Below are positions 17,217-26,724 of a stretch of 34,410 bases of DNA, piece after piece. The notes under the pieces are model-generated. The model did no database searches. It saw nothing but the letters and a program-made list of their open reading frames with translations, and was not told the DNA's origin. The position numbers were made by a program, and so were the translations under genes. The DNA comes from Desulfobacterales bacterium (lineage in GTDB: Bacteria > Desulfobacterota > Desulfobacteria > Desulfobacterales > UBA11574), in NCBI GenBank assembly GCA_012974475.1, contig JAAXQD010000119.1:1-34410 (forward strand), read 5' to 3'. Positions within the stretch are counted from its first letter, which is position 1; the number at the start of each line of letters is the position of its first letter.

Positions 17217-19658
17217 GTGACATCCGCTTCGATTTACATAGAGGTCGCCATTGCCCTTCCGGTACATAACACGTATACATACCGGGTTCCGGAAGGCCTT
17301 TCAGCGCTGGCCACCACAGGAAAAAGGGTCCTTGTTCCGTTTGGTCGGCGCAGGGTAACGGGATATATTTTGGGTTCCTGCAAAGAAATCCATCCGGAAG
17401 AGATAAAAACGGTTCTGGATATCCTTGACGAATCGTCGCTGTTTCCGTCATCCATGATACCTTTCTTTAGATGGATTGCCGATTACTACATGCATCCCAT
17501 CGGAGATGTCATCAAGAGCGCACTGCCGGGCGGACTCAATGTTTGCGACGACCACATTGTGAGTATTACGGCAAAAGGGGAACAAGCCCTTGTCAAGAAT
17601 TCGGTGACACCTTTGGAAAGCGAGATTTTAAATCTGCTGACCACAGCACCCTGCCGCCTAAAAGAACTCCGAAAAAAACTCCACAAGCAAATCCCCAATG
17701 CCCTGATGTATGCCATGGAAAATCGAGGACATATTGAGCACTCATGCAAACTTAAAGGTGGAACAACAAAGCCGAAGGTAGAACGGCATGTGGCGTTGAC
17801 CGGTTCAAATATGCCCGTGGACGGTCTTTCCAAATCAAGAAAAAAAATCCTTGAGATGATCGAAGCGCAGGGTGAAATCTCGGCGAGAAAATTAAAGGCC
17901 GTGGTTCCGTCTGCCCCGAACTTAATCAAACATTTAGAAGCGGACGGTTATATTTCAATTTTTTATAAAAGGGTTTATCGCGATCCCTTTGGTGAAACCA
18001 TCAACTCGGACATCCCGCACAATCTTACCCAGGAACAAACAACGGTGGTCTCCACCGTAATGGCATCTCTGGGTCAAAAATTTTCAACCTACCTTTTAAT
18101 CGGCGTGACCGGCAGCGGCAAGACCGAAGTTTACATGCAACTTGCGGCAAAGGCCATCGACGGCGGTTATTCCGTTTTAGTTCTGGTTCCCGAAATCGCC
18201 CTTATATCACAGATGGAGCGGCGTTTCCGGGCACGATTTGGTGAGCGCGTCGCCGTTCTTCACAGCGCACTTTCTCCGGGAGAACGCTATGATCAGTGGA
18301 CCCGAATTGTACGGGGTGAGGTCGCCATCGCCATTGGCGCCAGATCTGCCGTTTTTGCACCGTTAAAAAATATCGGCATTATCATCGTCGATGAAGAACA
18401 TGACACATCCTACAAACAGGACAGTCGTTTGCGATACAATGCCAGAGATCTTGCCGTCGTAAGGGCAAAGCTTCAAAACGGTGTTGCCCTTCTGGGATCC
18501 GCCACGCCGTCTCTACAGTCCTACTATAATGTTAAAACAAATAAATTTAAGGGGGTTACACTAAAGAAACGTGTTGAAAAACGACCGCTGCCCAAAATAA
18601 CAATGATCGATCTGCGAAAAAATAGAGATGTCAGGGGAATCCAGCGTTTTATTACTTCCGAACTCCACGAGGCAATGAGAACAACCCTTGCGCGTGGTGA
18701 GCAGGTTCTCCTTTTTCTGAACCGGCGAGGCTTCGCCAGCTATCCGGTCTGCTCAGCCTGTGGTGAAGCCATACAATGTAAGAACTGTGACATTTCTCTG
18801 ACACTGCACCAAACGGCCAATGCATATAAATGTCATTACTGTGGTTTTACACGGGCGGCGGTATCGAACTGCAAGACCTGCGGGTCCTCAAAGATAAGGC
18901 TGCTGGGACTCGGCACTGAAAAGATCGAATCTACGGTGAAGACCCTTTTTCCGGATGCCACCGTGGCCAGGATGGATCGTGATACCACCCGGAGAAAAGG
19001 ATCGATTATCAAGATACTGAAAGGCCTGAGAAACCAAACCATCGATGTTCTGGTGGGAACTCAGATGGTGGCCAAAGGACATGACTATCCGAATATTACC
19101 CTGGTGGGTATTATCTGTGCAGATCTCTCTCTCAACTTTCCGGACTTTCGAGCCGCAGAACGAACCTTTCAGCTTCTGGCCCAGGTCGCCGGACGTGCCG
19201 GACGGGGGTCTGTGCCCGGCAATGTAATCCTTCAAACCTACAACCCAGATCACTTCAGCATCTTATCTGCGACAGCTCAGGACTTTCAGGCCTTTTACAA
19301 CGATGAGATAGGGTTCCGCGAAAATCTGAATTATCCCCCATTTTCAAGAATGGTCCAACTTAAAATATCCGGGAAAAACAAGGAAAAAACCCGGGACCAT
19401 GCCCAGGCGTTGGGAGATCTCTGCTTTGATTTAAAAAGAAACGATCGATCCTTTTTGAGATCTTTGGAGATTTTAGGCCCCATTGAAGCGCCGATCCCAA
19501 AGATTGCCAAACACTACCGTTGGCAAATATTATTAAAAGGCCGAAGCGTTAAACCGCTCCGCGAGTTTCTTCACAAGGTGTGGTTTGAGAACAGGGCTGC
19601 CATCCAAAACCGGGATGTCAAGGTTGTTCTGGACGTGGACCCGTTTTTTATGACTTAA
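17217..19658 (+). CDS. priA: Primosomal protein N' (replication restart helicase)
   Basis: GVTGSGKTEVYM Walker A, DEEHD, Cys-rich zinc-binding cluster CSACGEAIQCKNCDISLTLHQ...CHYCGF...CKTCGS, LVGTQMVAKGHDYPNITLVG. Confidence 0.95.
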   Translation: MTSASIYIEVAIALPVHNTYTYRVPEGLSALATTGKRVLVPFGRRRVTGYILGSCKEIHPEEIKTVLDILDESSLFPSSMIPFFRWIADYYMHPIGDVIKSALPGGLNVCDDHIVSITAKGEQALVKNSVTPLESEILNLLTTAPCRLKELRKKLHKQIPNALMYAMENRGHIEHSCKLKGGTTKPKVERHVALTGSNMPVDGLSKSRKKILEMIEAQGEISARKLKAVVPSAPNLIKHLEADGYISIFYKRVYRDPFGETINSDIPHNLTQEQTTVVSTVMASLGQKFSTYLLIGVTGSGKTEVYMQLAAKAIDGGYSVLVLVPEIALISQMERRFRARFGERVAVLHSALSPGERYDQWTRIVRGEVAIAIGARSAVFAPLKNIGIIIVDEEHDTSYKQDSRLRYNARDLAVVRAKLQNGVALLGSATPSLQSYYNVKTNKFKGVTLKKRVEKRPLPKITMIDLRKNRDVRGIQRFITSELHEAMRTTLARGEQVLLFLNRRGFASYPVCSACGEAIQCKNCDISLTLHQTANAYKCHYCGFTRAAVSNCKTCGSSKIRLLGLGTEKIESTVKTLFPDATVARMDRDTTRRKGSIIKILKGLRNQTIDVLVGTQMVAKGHDYPNITLVGIICADLSLNFPDFRAAERTFQLLAQVAGRAGRGSVPGNVILQTYNPDHFSILSATAQDFQAFYNDEIGFRENLNYPPFSRMVQLKISGKNKEKTRDHAQALGDLCFDLKRNDRSFLRSLEILGPIEAPIPKIAKHYRWQILLKGRSVKPLREFLHKVWFENRAAIQNRDVKVVLDVDPFFMT

Positions 19659-19875
19659 ATCCTGTATTCAGATACGGGTTGCCTGGCGTTTGCCGTGTCG
19701 ATCCTTGCACAGGCAAAACAAACGGAACAGCTTAAAACAAAAAGATGCAACTTGACATTACAAAGGATGCAACTTAAGTAGTCTGTTCATGCCCTGTCGA
19801 GCAACCGGATGATGGGCCCCAAGATCCGATTTCTCAAACCCAATTACCACATATTATATATAGGAATTTTTCAAC

Positions 19876-20607
19876 ATGAAATTTAAAATCTGTGCTGCTT
19901 TCTTTCTACTGTTCTGCTTGGTTTTTTCCCAAACCAGTGCTTTTGGCGCCTCGAAACAAACGCCTCAATCACCATCCGCCGTTGTACCGGAAAGCCGTTA
20001 CACCTTTGCTCAAGTTGCAGACGGCACTGAAGTAACCCATGGTTTTGTTATACAAAACAAAGGAACCGCTCTGCTGAAGATCGAGAGCGTCAAAACCGGG
20101 TGAGGGTGCACCGCTGTCTCATACCCGAGACAGATCCCTGCCGGCGGCGAGGGAAAGGTTGTCATCAAAGTCGATACATCGGGCTACGGTGGAAGAACGA
20201 TGACCAAAACCATAACGGTCAAAACCAATGCACCCGACCAACCCGTACTTCATCTGATCGTTTCTGGTAATGTTGAAAACTTTGTTACCATCGTCCCGAA
20301 GCGGGCCACTCTCCGCGGTTTTCCCGGCGATAAAATAATATCAACCGTAAAGATCATACCTGAAAAAAAGTATCCGTTCAGAATTTCCGACGTCACGGCA
20401 ATTAATGGCAAATACATCCGTTATACACTGGAAAAAAATAAATCTTCAGAAAATATGGAATATGTTCTGACGGTTGAAAACCTGAAAAATGATAAGGGCC
20501 GCTATTTTGATACCATCAAATTAACAACGGACAGCAAAATACGGCCGGAGATCAAAATCTATGTTTACGGTTACATCTCAGACCGGCCGACAAACCCCAA
20601 AAAATAA
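19876..20607 (+). CDS. DUF1573-like exported protein, predicted selenoprotein (TGA at 20101-20103 read as U)
   Basis: Signal peptide MKFKICAAFFLLFCLVFSQTSAFG. Reading through TGA gives FVIQNKGTALLKIESVKTG-U-GCTAVSYPRQIPAGGEGKVVIKVDTSGYGGRTMTKTITVKTNAPDQPVLHLIVSGNVENFV, a continuous DUF1573 pattern with U at the first Cys of CGCT. The ORF track splits it into 19876-20103 and 20200-20607 in the same frame. Confidence 0.8.
20114..20133 (+). promoter_or_regulatory. Candidate SECIS-like hairpin downstream of the DUF1573 TGA
   Basis: CTGTCTC-ATACCC-GAGACAG: perfect 7-bp stem, 6-nt loop starting 18 nt after the TGA (17 nt between). The loop lacks G in its first two bases, unlike the usual bacterial consensus. 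Confidence 0.5.
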
Positions 20608-20608
20608 G

Positions 20609-21253
20609 ATGAAAAATATCAAAGTTGTTGCTTTCGATTGTGACGGCGTTATGTTCGACACAACCAAGGCAAACATTGCTTACTATAATCAGATATTGGA
20701 CCATCTCGGTCAGCCGCCATTGACCCCCGATCAATTTGCTTACTGTCACAGCCATACCGTAGACCAATCCATTGAATTCCTCTGTAATGACCCGGAAAAT
20801 ATCCAGGCGGCCCAGAGTTATCGGAAAAATATGAGCTATCTCCCGTTTTTAAAATATATGGTCATAGAACCCCATTTAAAACAGCTACTTAAAATGCTCA
20901 GGCCGACATATAAAACCGCAGTTGCAACCAACCGATCGGACACCATGGACCGGGTTCTCAAAGAACACGGCCTGGAAGGGTATTTTGACCTTGTGGTCAG
21001 TTCCATGGACGTGGAGCGTCCCAAACCTCACCCAGACCCGCTGATCAAGATTCTGGACCATTTTGGAATAGAACCGAACCATGCGTTATATGTAGGGGAT
21101 TCGAACCTCGACGAAATTGCGGCAAAAGCCGCGGGGATGCCGTTTGTGGCGTATCAAAACAGATCCCTTTCCGCTGAGTTTCATATACACAGCTTGAAAG
21201 AAATCACAAAGATCCTTGATTTAGAAATAGGGTGGCAAGAAGACGTCACATAA
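20609..21253 (+). CDS. HAD-family hydrolase (phosphoglycolate phosphatase-like)
   Basis: VVAFDCDGVMFDTTKANIAYYNQ, TAVATNRSDTMDRVLKEHGL, KPHPDPLIKILDHF, ALYVGDSNLDEIAAKAAGM. Confidence 0.88.
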   Translation: MKNIKVVAFDCDGVMFDTTKANIAYYNQILDHLGQPPLTPDQFAYCHSHTVDQSIEFLCNDPENIQAAQSYRKNMSYLPFLKYMVIEPHLKQLLKMLRPTYKTAVATNRSDTMDRVLKEHGLEGYFDLVVSSMDVERPKPHPDPLIKILDHFGIEPNHALYVGDSNLDEIAAKAAGMPFVAYQNRSLSAEFHIHSLKEITKILDLEIGWQEDVT

Positions 21254-21313
21254 AAAACATTGACTTCCATGGATTGAAGAAAATCTGCGCTGTAAATTTA
21301 TTATATGGGTCGG

Positions 21314-21538
21314 TTATTGGTTGCCCAACCCATTGTTATCACCGCAGTCCGGGCATTCCCAGGTTATTCCGTTGCAAGACATCCCCCAGAAATTTTCCAA
21401 CATGCATTCCTGACAAATAGCAAAGCCGCACCGGCATCTCCAGCAGAAAAGTGGTTTCTCCCTGCAGCAATGGCAGCCGCTTTGTCTGCCAATGCGGCGT
21501 CTTTCTCTATAAGGCGTTCTTTTTACAGAGTTTTTCAT
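21314..21538 (-). CDS. Small Cys-rich (zinc-ribbon-like) protein
   Basis: 74 aa with multiple CxxC pairs (CHCC, CWRC, CQEC, CPDC); start overlaps the end of the upstream minus-strand CoA-binding gene. Confidence 0.6.
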   Translation of the reverse strand: MKNSVKRTPYRERRRIGRQSGCHCCREKPLFCWRCRCGFAICQECMLENFWGMSCNGITWECPDCGDNNGLGNQ

Positions 21539-21941
21539 GTTCGATCTTTATACATTTGTTCGTTACCACATCAACGCCTGCTTCTGTTAACAGTGCTGCA
21601 GCTTCCGGGTTTTCGATGTTCAGCTGCATCCAGAAGACTTTCGGCGACAGGCGGGCGGCTTCAAGGGCATGGGGCACAATCTGTGCGGAATTTCTGAATA
21701 CGTCCACAATATCCACTTTTTCCTGGATATCATCGAGTGTGGCATGGGCTTTTTCTCCCAGAATTTCTTTTTGCCCGGGCCGGACCGGAATTATTCTGTA
21801 TCCTTGATTTTTGAGATATTTTGCGACCTTATTGGAGTCCCTTTCGGGTTTGGGGCTTAAACCCACGATGGCAATGGTCTTTGCATTTTCGAGTGTTCTT
21901 TTGATTTCATCATCTTCGGTAATTATCTTGCCGGGTTTCAT
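21507..21941 (-). CDS. CoA-binding domain protein (YccU-like)
   Basis: TIAIVGLSPKPERDSNKVAKYLKNQGYRIIPVRPGQKEILGEKAHATLDDI. Confidence 0.87.
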   Translation of the reverse strand: MKPGKIITEDDEIKRTLENAKTIAIVGLSPKPERDSNKVAKYLKNQGYRIIPVRPGQKEILGEKAHATLDDIQEKVDIVDVFRNSAQIVPHALEAARLSPKVFWMQLNIENPEAAALLTEAGVDVVTNKCIKIEHEKLCKKNAL

Positions 21942-22098
21942 TTTATAATTCCTTAAGCGATCTTGCTGTTTTACTGAATTACTGATAGGAACAGAACGGT
22001 CAACAACACATTATGGTAGAAAATTAATGCAACAAAGGATCCATGTCAACCGGCACCGAGCCGGAACGAACACAGCCCGCAACACCATCTGAAACCAT

Positions 22099-24777
22099 AT
22101 GAAAAATGACAGAACAGTATATCTTATAGACGGCAGTGCATATATTTACCGTGCCTACCACGCCATACGGGGGTTGAGCAATTCAAAGGGCCTTCCAACA
22201 AATGCAGCGTTCGGGTTCACCCGAATGTTAATAAAACTCATTGAAGATCGATCCCCGGAGTATGTGGTGATGTTTTTTGATGCCAAGGGACCGACTTTCC
22301 GGCACGAAATATACCCGGACTACAAAGCCAATCGTCCCCCCATGCCTGAAGACTTGTCGGTTCAAGTCCCCTATATAAAGAAAATCACCCATGGATTCAA
22401 CATCCCGGTTATGGAAATGCAGGGTTTTGAGGCGGATGATCTTATCGGCACTTTCAGACGACGGGCTGAGGCAGCCGGATTTTCGGTTGTAATGGTCACC
22501 GGGGACAAAGATTTCGTGCAGCTGGTCACCGATACGACCATTATCTGGGATCCCATGAAAGAAAAAATCATCGATTTAGAAGGCGTTAGAAAATCTTTTG
22601 GTGTTGAGCCCGAACAAATGATCGATGTTATGGCGCTTTCCGGCGATTCGTCGGACAATATCCCCGGCGTTCCCGGTATCGGATCCAAAACCGCCCTGTC
22701 TTTGATTCAAACCTACGGAAACCTTGAGCATCTTTATGAACAAATCGAAACGATTACAAAGAAAAAACAGCATCAAAATCTTGTTCAATACAAAGACCAG
22801 GCCTTTTTGAGCAAAAAGCTGGTTAAAATCGATACGGATGCGCCGGTTCCATTCAATCCTGAAAACTTAAAATGCCAACCACCGGACAACAGCAAACTGT
22901 CTGGCCTTTTTAAAAAGTTGGAATTCAGGCAATTGCAGCGGGCCTTCCCTCAGAAGGCCGATCTTTCAAATAAAAATTACCGTCCGATATTTGACATGTC
23001 GGCTCTGTCGGATCTGCTCGTTCTTCTGGAAACAGCCGAAATATTCGCCGTCGACACCGAAACCACCTCCAAGAATCCCATGGAGGCACGGATCGTAGGT
23101 TTGTCCTTTTCCATTAAGCCTCATGAGGCGTTTTATATTCCCTGTGCCCATACGTATCCGGGTGCTCCTGCACAGCTGGCGCTTAAAGAAGTATTGAAAC
23201 AGTTGATACCGGTGCTGGAAAATCCCAAGATCAAAAAGGTCGGTCAAAATATAAAATATGACTGGATGGTTCTTAAGCGACACGGAATAAACCTGGCTGG
23301 CGTTATTTTCGACACCATGTTGGCATCCTATTTGATCGACCCTTCAAAACGTGCCCACAACCTGGACCAGATCGCCCTCGATTTTCTGGATCACAAAACA
23401 ATTACCTACGAGGAAGTTGCAGGCAAAGGCAAAAAGAACATTAGTTTTGCAGACATTCCCATTGAAAAGGCCGCCCCCTATTCTTGCGAAGATGCAGATG
23501 TTACCTTAGCAGCCTATCATGTTCTGATGCCGAAAATCAAAGCCTCCGGTTTGATGGAACTGTTTGAAAAAGTCGAAATGCCCCTGGTGCCTGTTTTGAT
23601 GAAGATGGAAATGACCGGGATATGTGTCGATCGGGAAAAGCTCCAGGATCTCTCAAAATCGTTTGAACACCAGCTCGAGTTGCTCGAAAAAATGATATAT
23701 TCAATTGCCGGAGAAGAATTTAATATAAAATCGACCCAGCAGCTTGGAAAGATACTGTTTGAAAAACTCAAACTGCCGGTTCAAAAAAAGACCAAGAAAA
23801 AAACCGGATATTCAACGGATGTTAGCGTGTTGACATCCCTTGCAGACAAGCATGAACTCCCTGAACTAATTTTAAGACACAGAACCCTTGCCAAGCTGAA
23901 ATCGACCTATACGGATGCCCTGCTCGATATCGTTCACCCGGAAACCGGAAGAATTCATACCTCCTACAACCAAACGGTGACCGCCACCGGAAGATTGAGC
24001 AGCTCTGATCCGAACTTGCAGAATATACCCATCCGAACCGAAGAGGGGATAGAAATTCGCAGAGCATTTATTCCCAGAAAAGGGTGGACGTTGGTTTCCG
24101 CAGATTATTCCCAGATAGAACTCCGTATCCTGGCCCATTATGCCGATGATGAAATTTTGATTCAAGCTTTCAAAGCTGATGAGGACATTCATACACGAAC
24201 CGCAACAGAAGTGTTCCAGGTCTTTCCGTCGTTTATAACGTCGGAATTGCGACGGCAGGCCAAAGTGATCAATTTCGGTATTGTATATGGCATGAGTCCT
24301 TTCGGCCTTTCCAGAGAGCTGGGCATCAGCCGTAAAATGGCCAAAACCTATATCGACAATTATTTCTCCAGATATAAAGGTGTGAAAAGGTTTATCGACC
24401 AGGCCATCGAAGATGCCAGAAAGACCCAAAGAACCAGTACCCTTCTGGGGCGAATCAGACTTCTGCCGGACATCAACAGCCCCAACAAAATGGTCCGGGA
24501 GTTTGCAGAACGTACCGCCATCAATACACCGGTGCAGGGGACAGCCGCGGACCTTATCAAACTGGCCATGATTTATGTGAACACCGCCTTCGGAGAAAAA
24601 GGCTTTAAAAGTGCGATGCTCCTTTCAGTGCATGATGAAATCGTATTTGAAGTCCCGCCTGAAGAGCTCGAACCCGTTAAAAATCTTGTGAAAAAAACCA
24701 TGGAAGGAATCTGGGATCTCAAGGTGCCCCTGAAGGTGAATGTGGTATCGGGCAGTAATTGGGCTGAAGCCCACTAA
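22099..24777 (+). CDS. polA: DNA polymerase I with 5' nuclease, 3'-5' exonuclease and polymerase domains
   Basis: N-terminal YLIDGSAYIYRAYHAI; 3'-5' exo motif AVDTETTSKNP; SADYSQIELRILAHYADD, RRQAKVINFGIVYGMSPFGLS, LLSVHDEIVFEV. Confidence 0.97.
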   Translation: MKNDRTVYLIDGSAYIYRAYHAIRGLSNSKGLPTNAAFGFTRMLIKLIEDRSPEYVVMFFDAKGPTFRHEIYPDYKANRPPMPEDLSVQVPYIKKITHGFNIPVMEMQGFEADDLIGTFRRRAEAAGFSVVMVTGDKDFVQLVTDTTIIWDPMKEKIIDLEGVRKSFGVEPEQMIDVMALSGDSSDNIPGVPGIGSKTALSLIQTYGNLEHLYEQIETITKKKQHQNLVQYKDQAFLSKKLVKIDTDAPVPFNPENLKCQPPDNSKLSGLFKKLEFRQLQRAFPQKADLSNKNYRPIFDMSALSDLLVLLETAEIFAVDTETTSKNPMEARIVGLSFSIKPHEAFYIPCAHTYPGAPAQLALKEVLKQLIPVLENPKIKKVGQNIKYDWMVLKRHGINLAGVIFDTMLASYLIDPSKRAHNLDQIALDFLDHKTITYEEVAGKGKKNISFADIPIEKAAPYSCEDADVTLAAYHVLMPKIKASGLMELFEKVEMPLVPVLMKMEMTGICVDREKLQDLSKSFEHQLELLEKMIYSIAGEEFNIKSTQQLGKILFEKLKLPVQKKTKKKTGYSTDVSVLTSLADKHELPELILRHRTLAKLKSTYTDALLDIVHPETGRIHTSYNQTVTATGRLSSSDPNLQNIPIRTEEGIEIRRAFIPRKGWTLVSADYSQIELRILAHYADDEILIQAFKADEDIHTRTATEVFQVFPSFITSELRRQAKVINFGIVYGMSPFGLSRELGISRKMAKTYIDNYFSRYKGVKRFIDQAIEDARKTQRTSTLLGRIRLLPDINSPNKMVREFAERTAINTPVQGTAADLIKLAMIYVNTAFGEKGFKSAMLLSVHDEIVFEVPPEELEPVKNLVKKTMEGIWDLKVPLKVNVVSGSNWAEAH

Positions 24778-24826
24778 CCCGGATTTCTCATTAAACACGT
24801 ATTCGATTTTTCGAAACCGTCACCGC

Positions 24827-25009
24827 TTACGCTTCGGATTTCTCGGGAGTTTCTTCCAAACCTTTCACTGTTTCTTCCACAGTTTGGTAGATAGACTTGA
24901 ATGTCTCGTGAAAACCGGCGGGGCCCAGCCTTCCGGTTTCGATGAATTTCACAACGATTTCTTTGGTGGATCTGAGAATCAGCTCATCGACAGAACTCAT
25001 TTGCGGCAC
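24827..25009 (-). CDS. Small acidic conserved-looking protein of unknown function
   Basis: 60-aa ORF MPQMSSVDELILRSTKEIVVKFIETGRLGPAGFHETFKSIYQTVEETVKGLEETPEKSEA. Confidence 0.5.
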   Translation of the reverse strand: MPQMSSVDELILRSTKEIVVKFIETGRLGPAGFHETFKSIYQTVEETVKGLEETPEKSEA

Positions 25010-25122
25010 CTTTCGTTAGGAGTTTTTACAATAAAATTGATCTGTTAACAGAAAAAACCTTCGATGTCAAGATTCTCACGAACCGTTTTGTCCCCGGCAG
25101 TTAAAAAATAATAAGGGTTTAT

Positions 25123-25151
25123 TTGACACCAAACGTTTTCTTAATTATTAA
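25123..25151 (+). promoter_or_regulatory. Putative sigma70 promoter upstream of queF
   Basis: TTGACA (25123-25128), 17 bp, TATTAA (25146-25151). Confidence 0.4.
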
Positions 25152-25205
25152 AAGAGTGGATAATACCGGCCCATTGAAAATTTTCAATCTATTTTCAATG
25201 AACTA

Positions 25206-25226
25206 CCCCGCAGCAGAGCTGCGAGG
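25206..25226. repeat. REP-like hairpin copy 1
   Basis: CCCCGCAGC-AGA-GCTGCGAGG imperfect palindrome. Confidence 0.65.
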
Positions 25227-25253
25227 TATCAAAATGAATTTTTATCTTATTAA

Positions 25254-25274
25254 CCCCGATGCAGAGCATCGAGG
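25254..25274. repeat. REP-like hairpin copy 2
   Basis: CCCCGATGC-AGA-GCATCGAGG; same architecture as copy 1 with compensatory stem changes. Confidence 0.65.
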
Positions 25275-25308
25275 AATTCTTTTGATTAAATTATAATGGA
25301 GCAAGGAA

Positions 25309-25716
25309 ATGATACCACCTTTTGAAAAGCATATAAAATACAATATTGAAAGTCCGGACATTGTAAAAACCGACGTTCTGACGCCCATCGAATATCAATA
25401 TCGATCCCGAAGAGACGTTGATATCGTCATCCGACAACCGGAATACACATCGGTATGTCCCATGACCGGATTGCCCGACATAGGATGCATAACCATTAAG
25501 TACCGGCCGGACGAGAAACTCGTTGAACTGAAATCCTTGAAATTTTATCTGTTGCAGTACCGAAACGTCGGTATTTTTTATGAGCATGTGGCCAACCGGA
25601 TTCTCGATGATCTTGTTGCCGTTCTGTCGCCCAAATTTATGGAGGTTACCGGGGATTTCACAGCCAGAGGCGGAATCACGGCCAGAGTTACGGCGGTCTT
25701 CGAGGGGAAGACATAA
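25309..25716 (+). CDS. queF: NADPH-dependent 7-cyano-7-deazaguanine reductase
   Basis: EYTSVCPMTGLPDIGCITIKYRPDEKLVELKSLKFYLLQYRN with catalytic Cys; FTARGGI C-terminus. Confidence 0.93.
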   Translation: MIPPFEKHIKYNIESPDIVKTDVLTPIEYQYRSRRDVDIVIRQPEYTSVCPMTGLPDIGCITIKYRPDEKLVELKSLKFYLLQYRNVGIFYEHVANRILDDLVAVLSPKFMEVTGDFTARGGITARVTAVFEGKT

Positions 25717-26675
25717 TGTCCAAGACAACCAAAACGCACGGTGCAAATCGGTATCACGTTGCTGCTATTTTATTCTTATTCCTAATTTTATCACTGATTG
25801 GAGGGTGTACAACCTACTCGTCCATGGAGAGAAAAACCAAGCGAATGGTCAGAGATCTTCGGGCTCCAGACAGTGATCTGAAAAAAAGGATTGGCATTAC
25901 GCTTTTTGAAAACAAAACCGCTTTTTCTGATACGGAGATGCAACAAAGCTTTTTAATCGATCTGACGGAAAAGATAATGTCTTCATGTCCGGACGTCCTT
26001 TTGGAAAAACCGGGCGATTCCGGATATCCCGATTTTTTGGTAAAGTTACCCAGAAAGGCGTCCGGACGGATCGGCAACTACGATCTGGCCAAGTCCGGCA
26101 GACGGTCCGGTTTGAATTCAATTGTAACCGGAGCGTTAAATGATGTCAGAATCGATAAAAGGAAAAAGGGAATCTGGTGGTTTAAAGACATTCATCACTA
26201 CGTCCAAGTGCAGATTGTAGCTGAAGTATACGATACCGAGACCGGCGCAAAGCTTCTCGACGAAAGTTTTATGCGTGAAATCGAAATCGATGAATCAGAC
26301 TTGGAATCCACCGGTGCAGACGCTGAAATCAAGGCGTATATAAAAGATGATATTTTTAAGCAAATCGCCATTGATACGGGCGAAAAAATCTGCAATGCCG
26401 TGGTGTTAGATCCCTGGACAGGATACATTACTTCGACCGTTGACGATAAGATCATCCTATCCTCTGGAGAACGGGTGGGAATAAAGCCCGGGGACATATT
26501 TGAAGTTTATAACAGTATGGATACCTTCCAGGGCGTGGACGGTCACCGATTCTTTATACCCGGTCTTAAGACCGGAGAGATAGAAATAACTGCCGTCTAT
26601 CCCGACACTGCTGAAGCTGTTCTTATTTCAGGGCAAGATATTCGGGCAGGCTTTACGGTTCGGCCAAAAGATTAA
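25716..26675 (+). CDS. Lipoprotein with FlgT-like C-terminal region
   Basis: Lipobox LIGGC after an N-terminal hydrophobic stretch; C-terminal GYITSTVDDKIILSSGERVGIKPGDIFEVY. Confidence 0.65.
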   Translation: MSKTTKTHGANRYHVAAILFLFLILSLIGGCTTYSSMERKTKRMVRDLRAPDSDLKKRIGITLFENKTAFSDTEMQQSFLIDLTEKIMSSCPDVLLEKPGDSGYPDFLVKLPRKASGRIGNYDLAKSGRRSGLNSIVTGALNDVRIDKRKKGIWWFKDIHHYVQVQIVAEVYDTETGAKLLDESFMREIEIDESDLESTGADAEIKAYIKDDIFKQIAIDTGEKICNAVVLDPWTGYITSTVDDKIILSSGERVGIKPGDIFEVYNSMDTFQGVDGHRFFIPGLKTGEIEITAVYPDTAEAVLISGQDIRAGFTVRPKD

Positions 26676-26724
26676 TTCCACGGGCATAAAAAGTCTATCT
26701 TGCTCTTAAAAAACAAATGATCAA

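Noticed and set aside
21305-21697. Plus-strand 130-aa ORF overlapping 21314-21941
   Set aside because: Antisense to the CoA-binding gene and the Cys-rich small gene, both of which have recognisable motifs.
25152-25308. Possible preQ1 riboswitch upstream of queF
   Set aside because: The location fits, but I could not see a preQ1-I/II-type hairpin with A-rich pseudoknot tail; the hairpins present are better explained as REP-like repeats.
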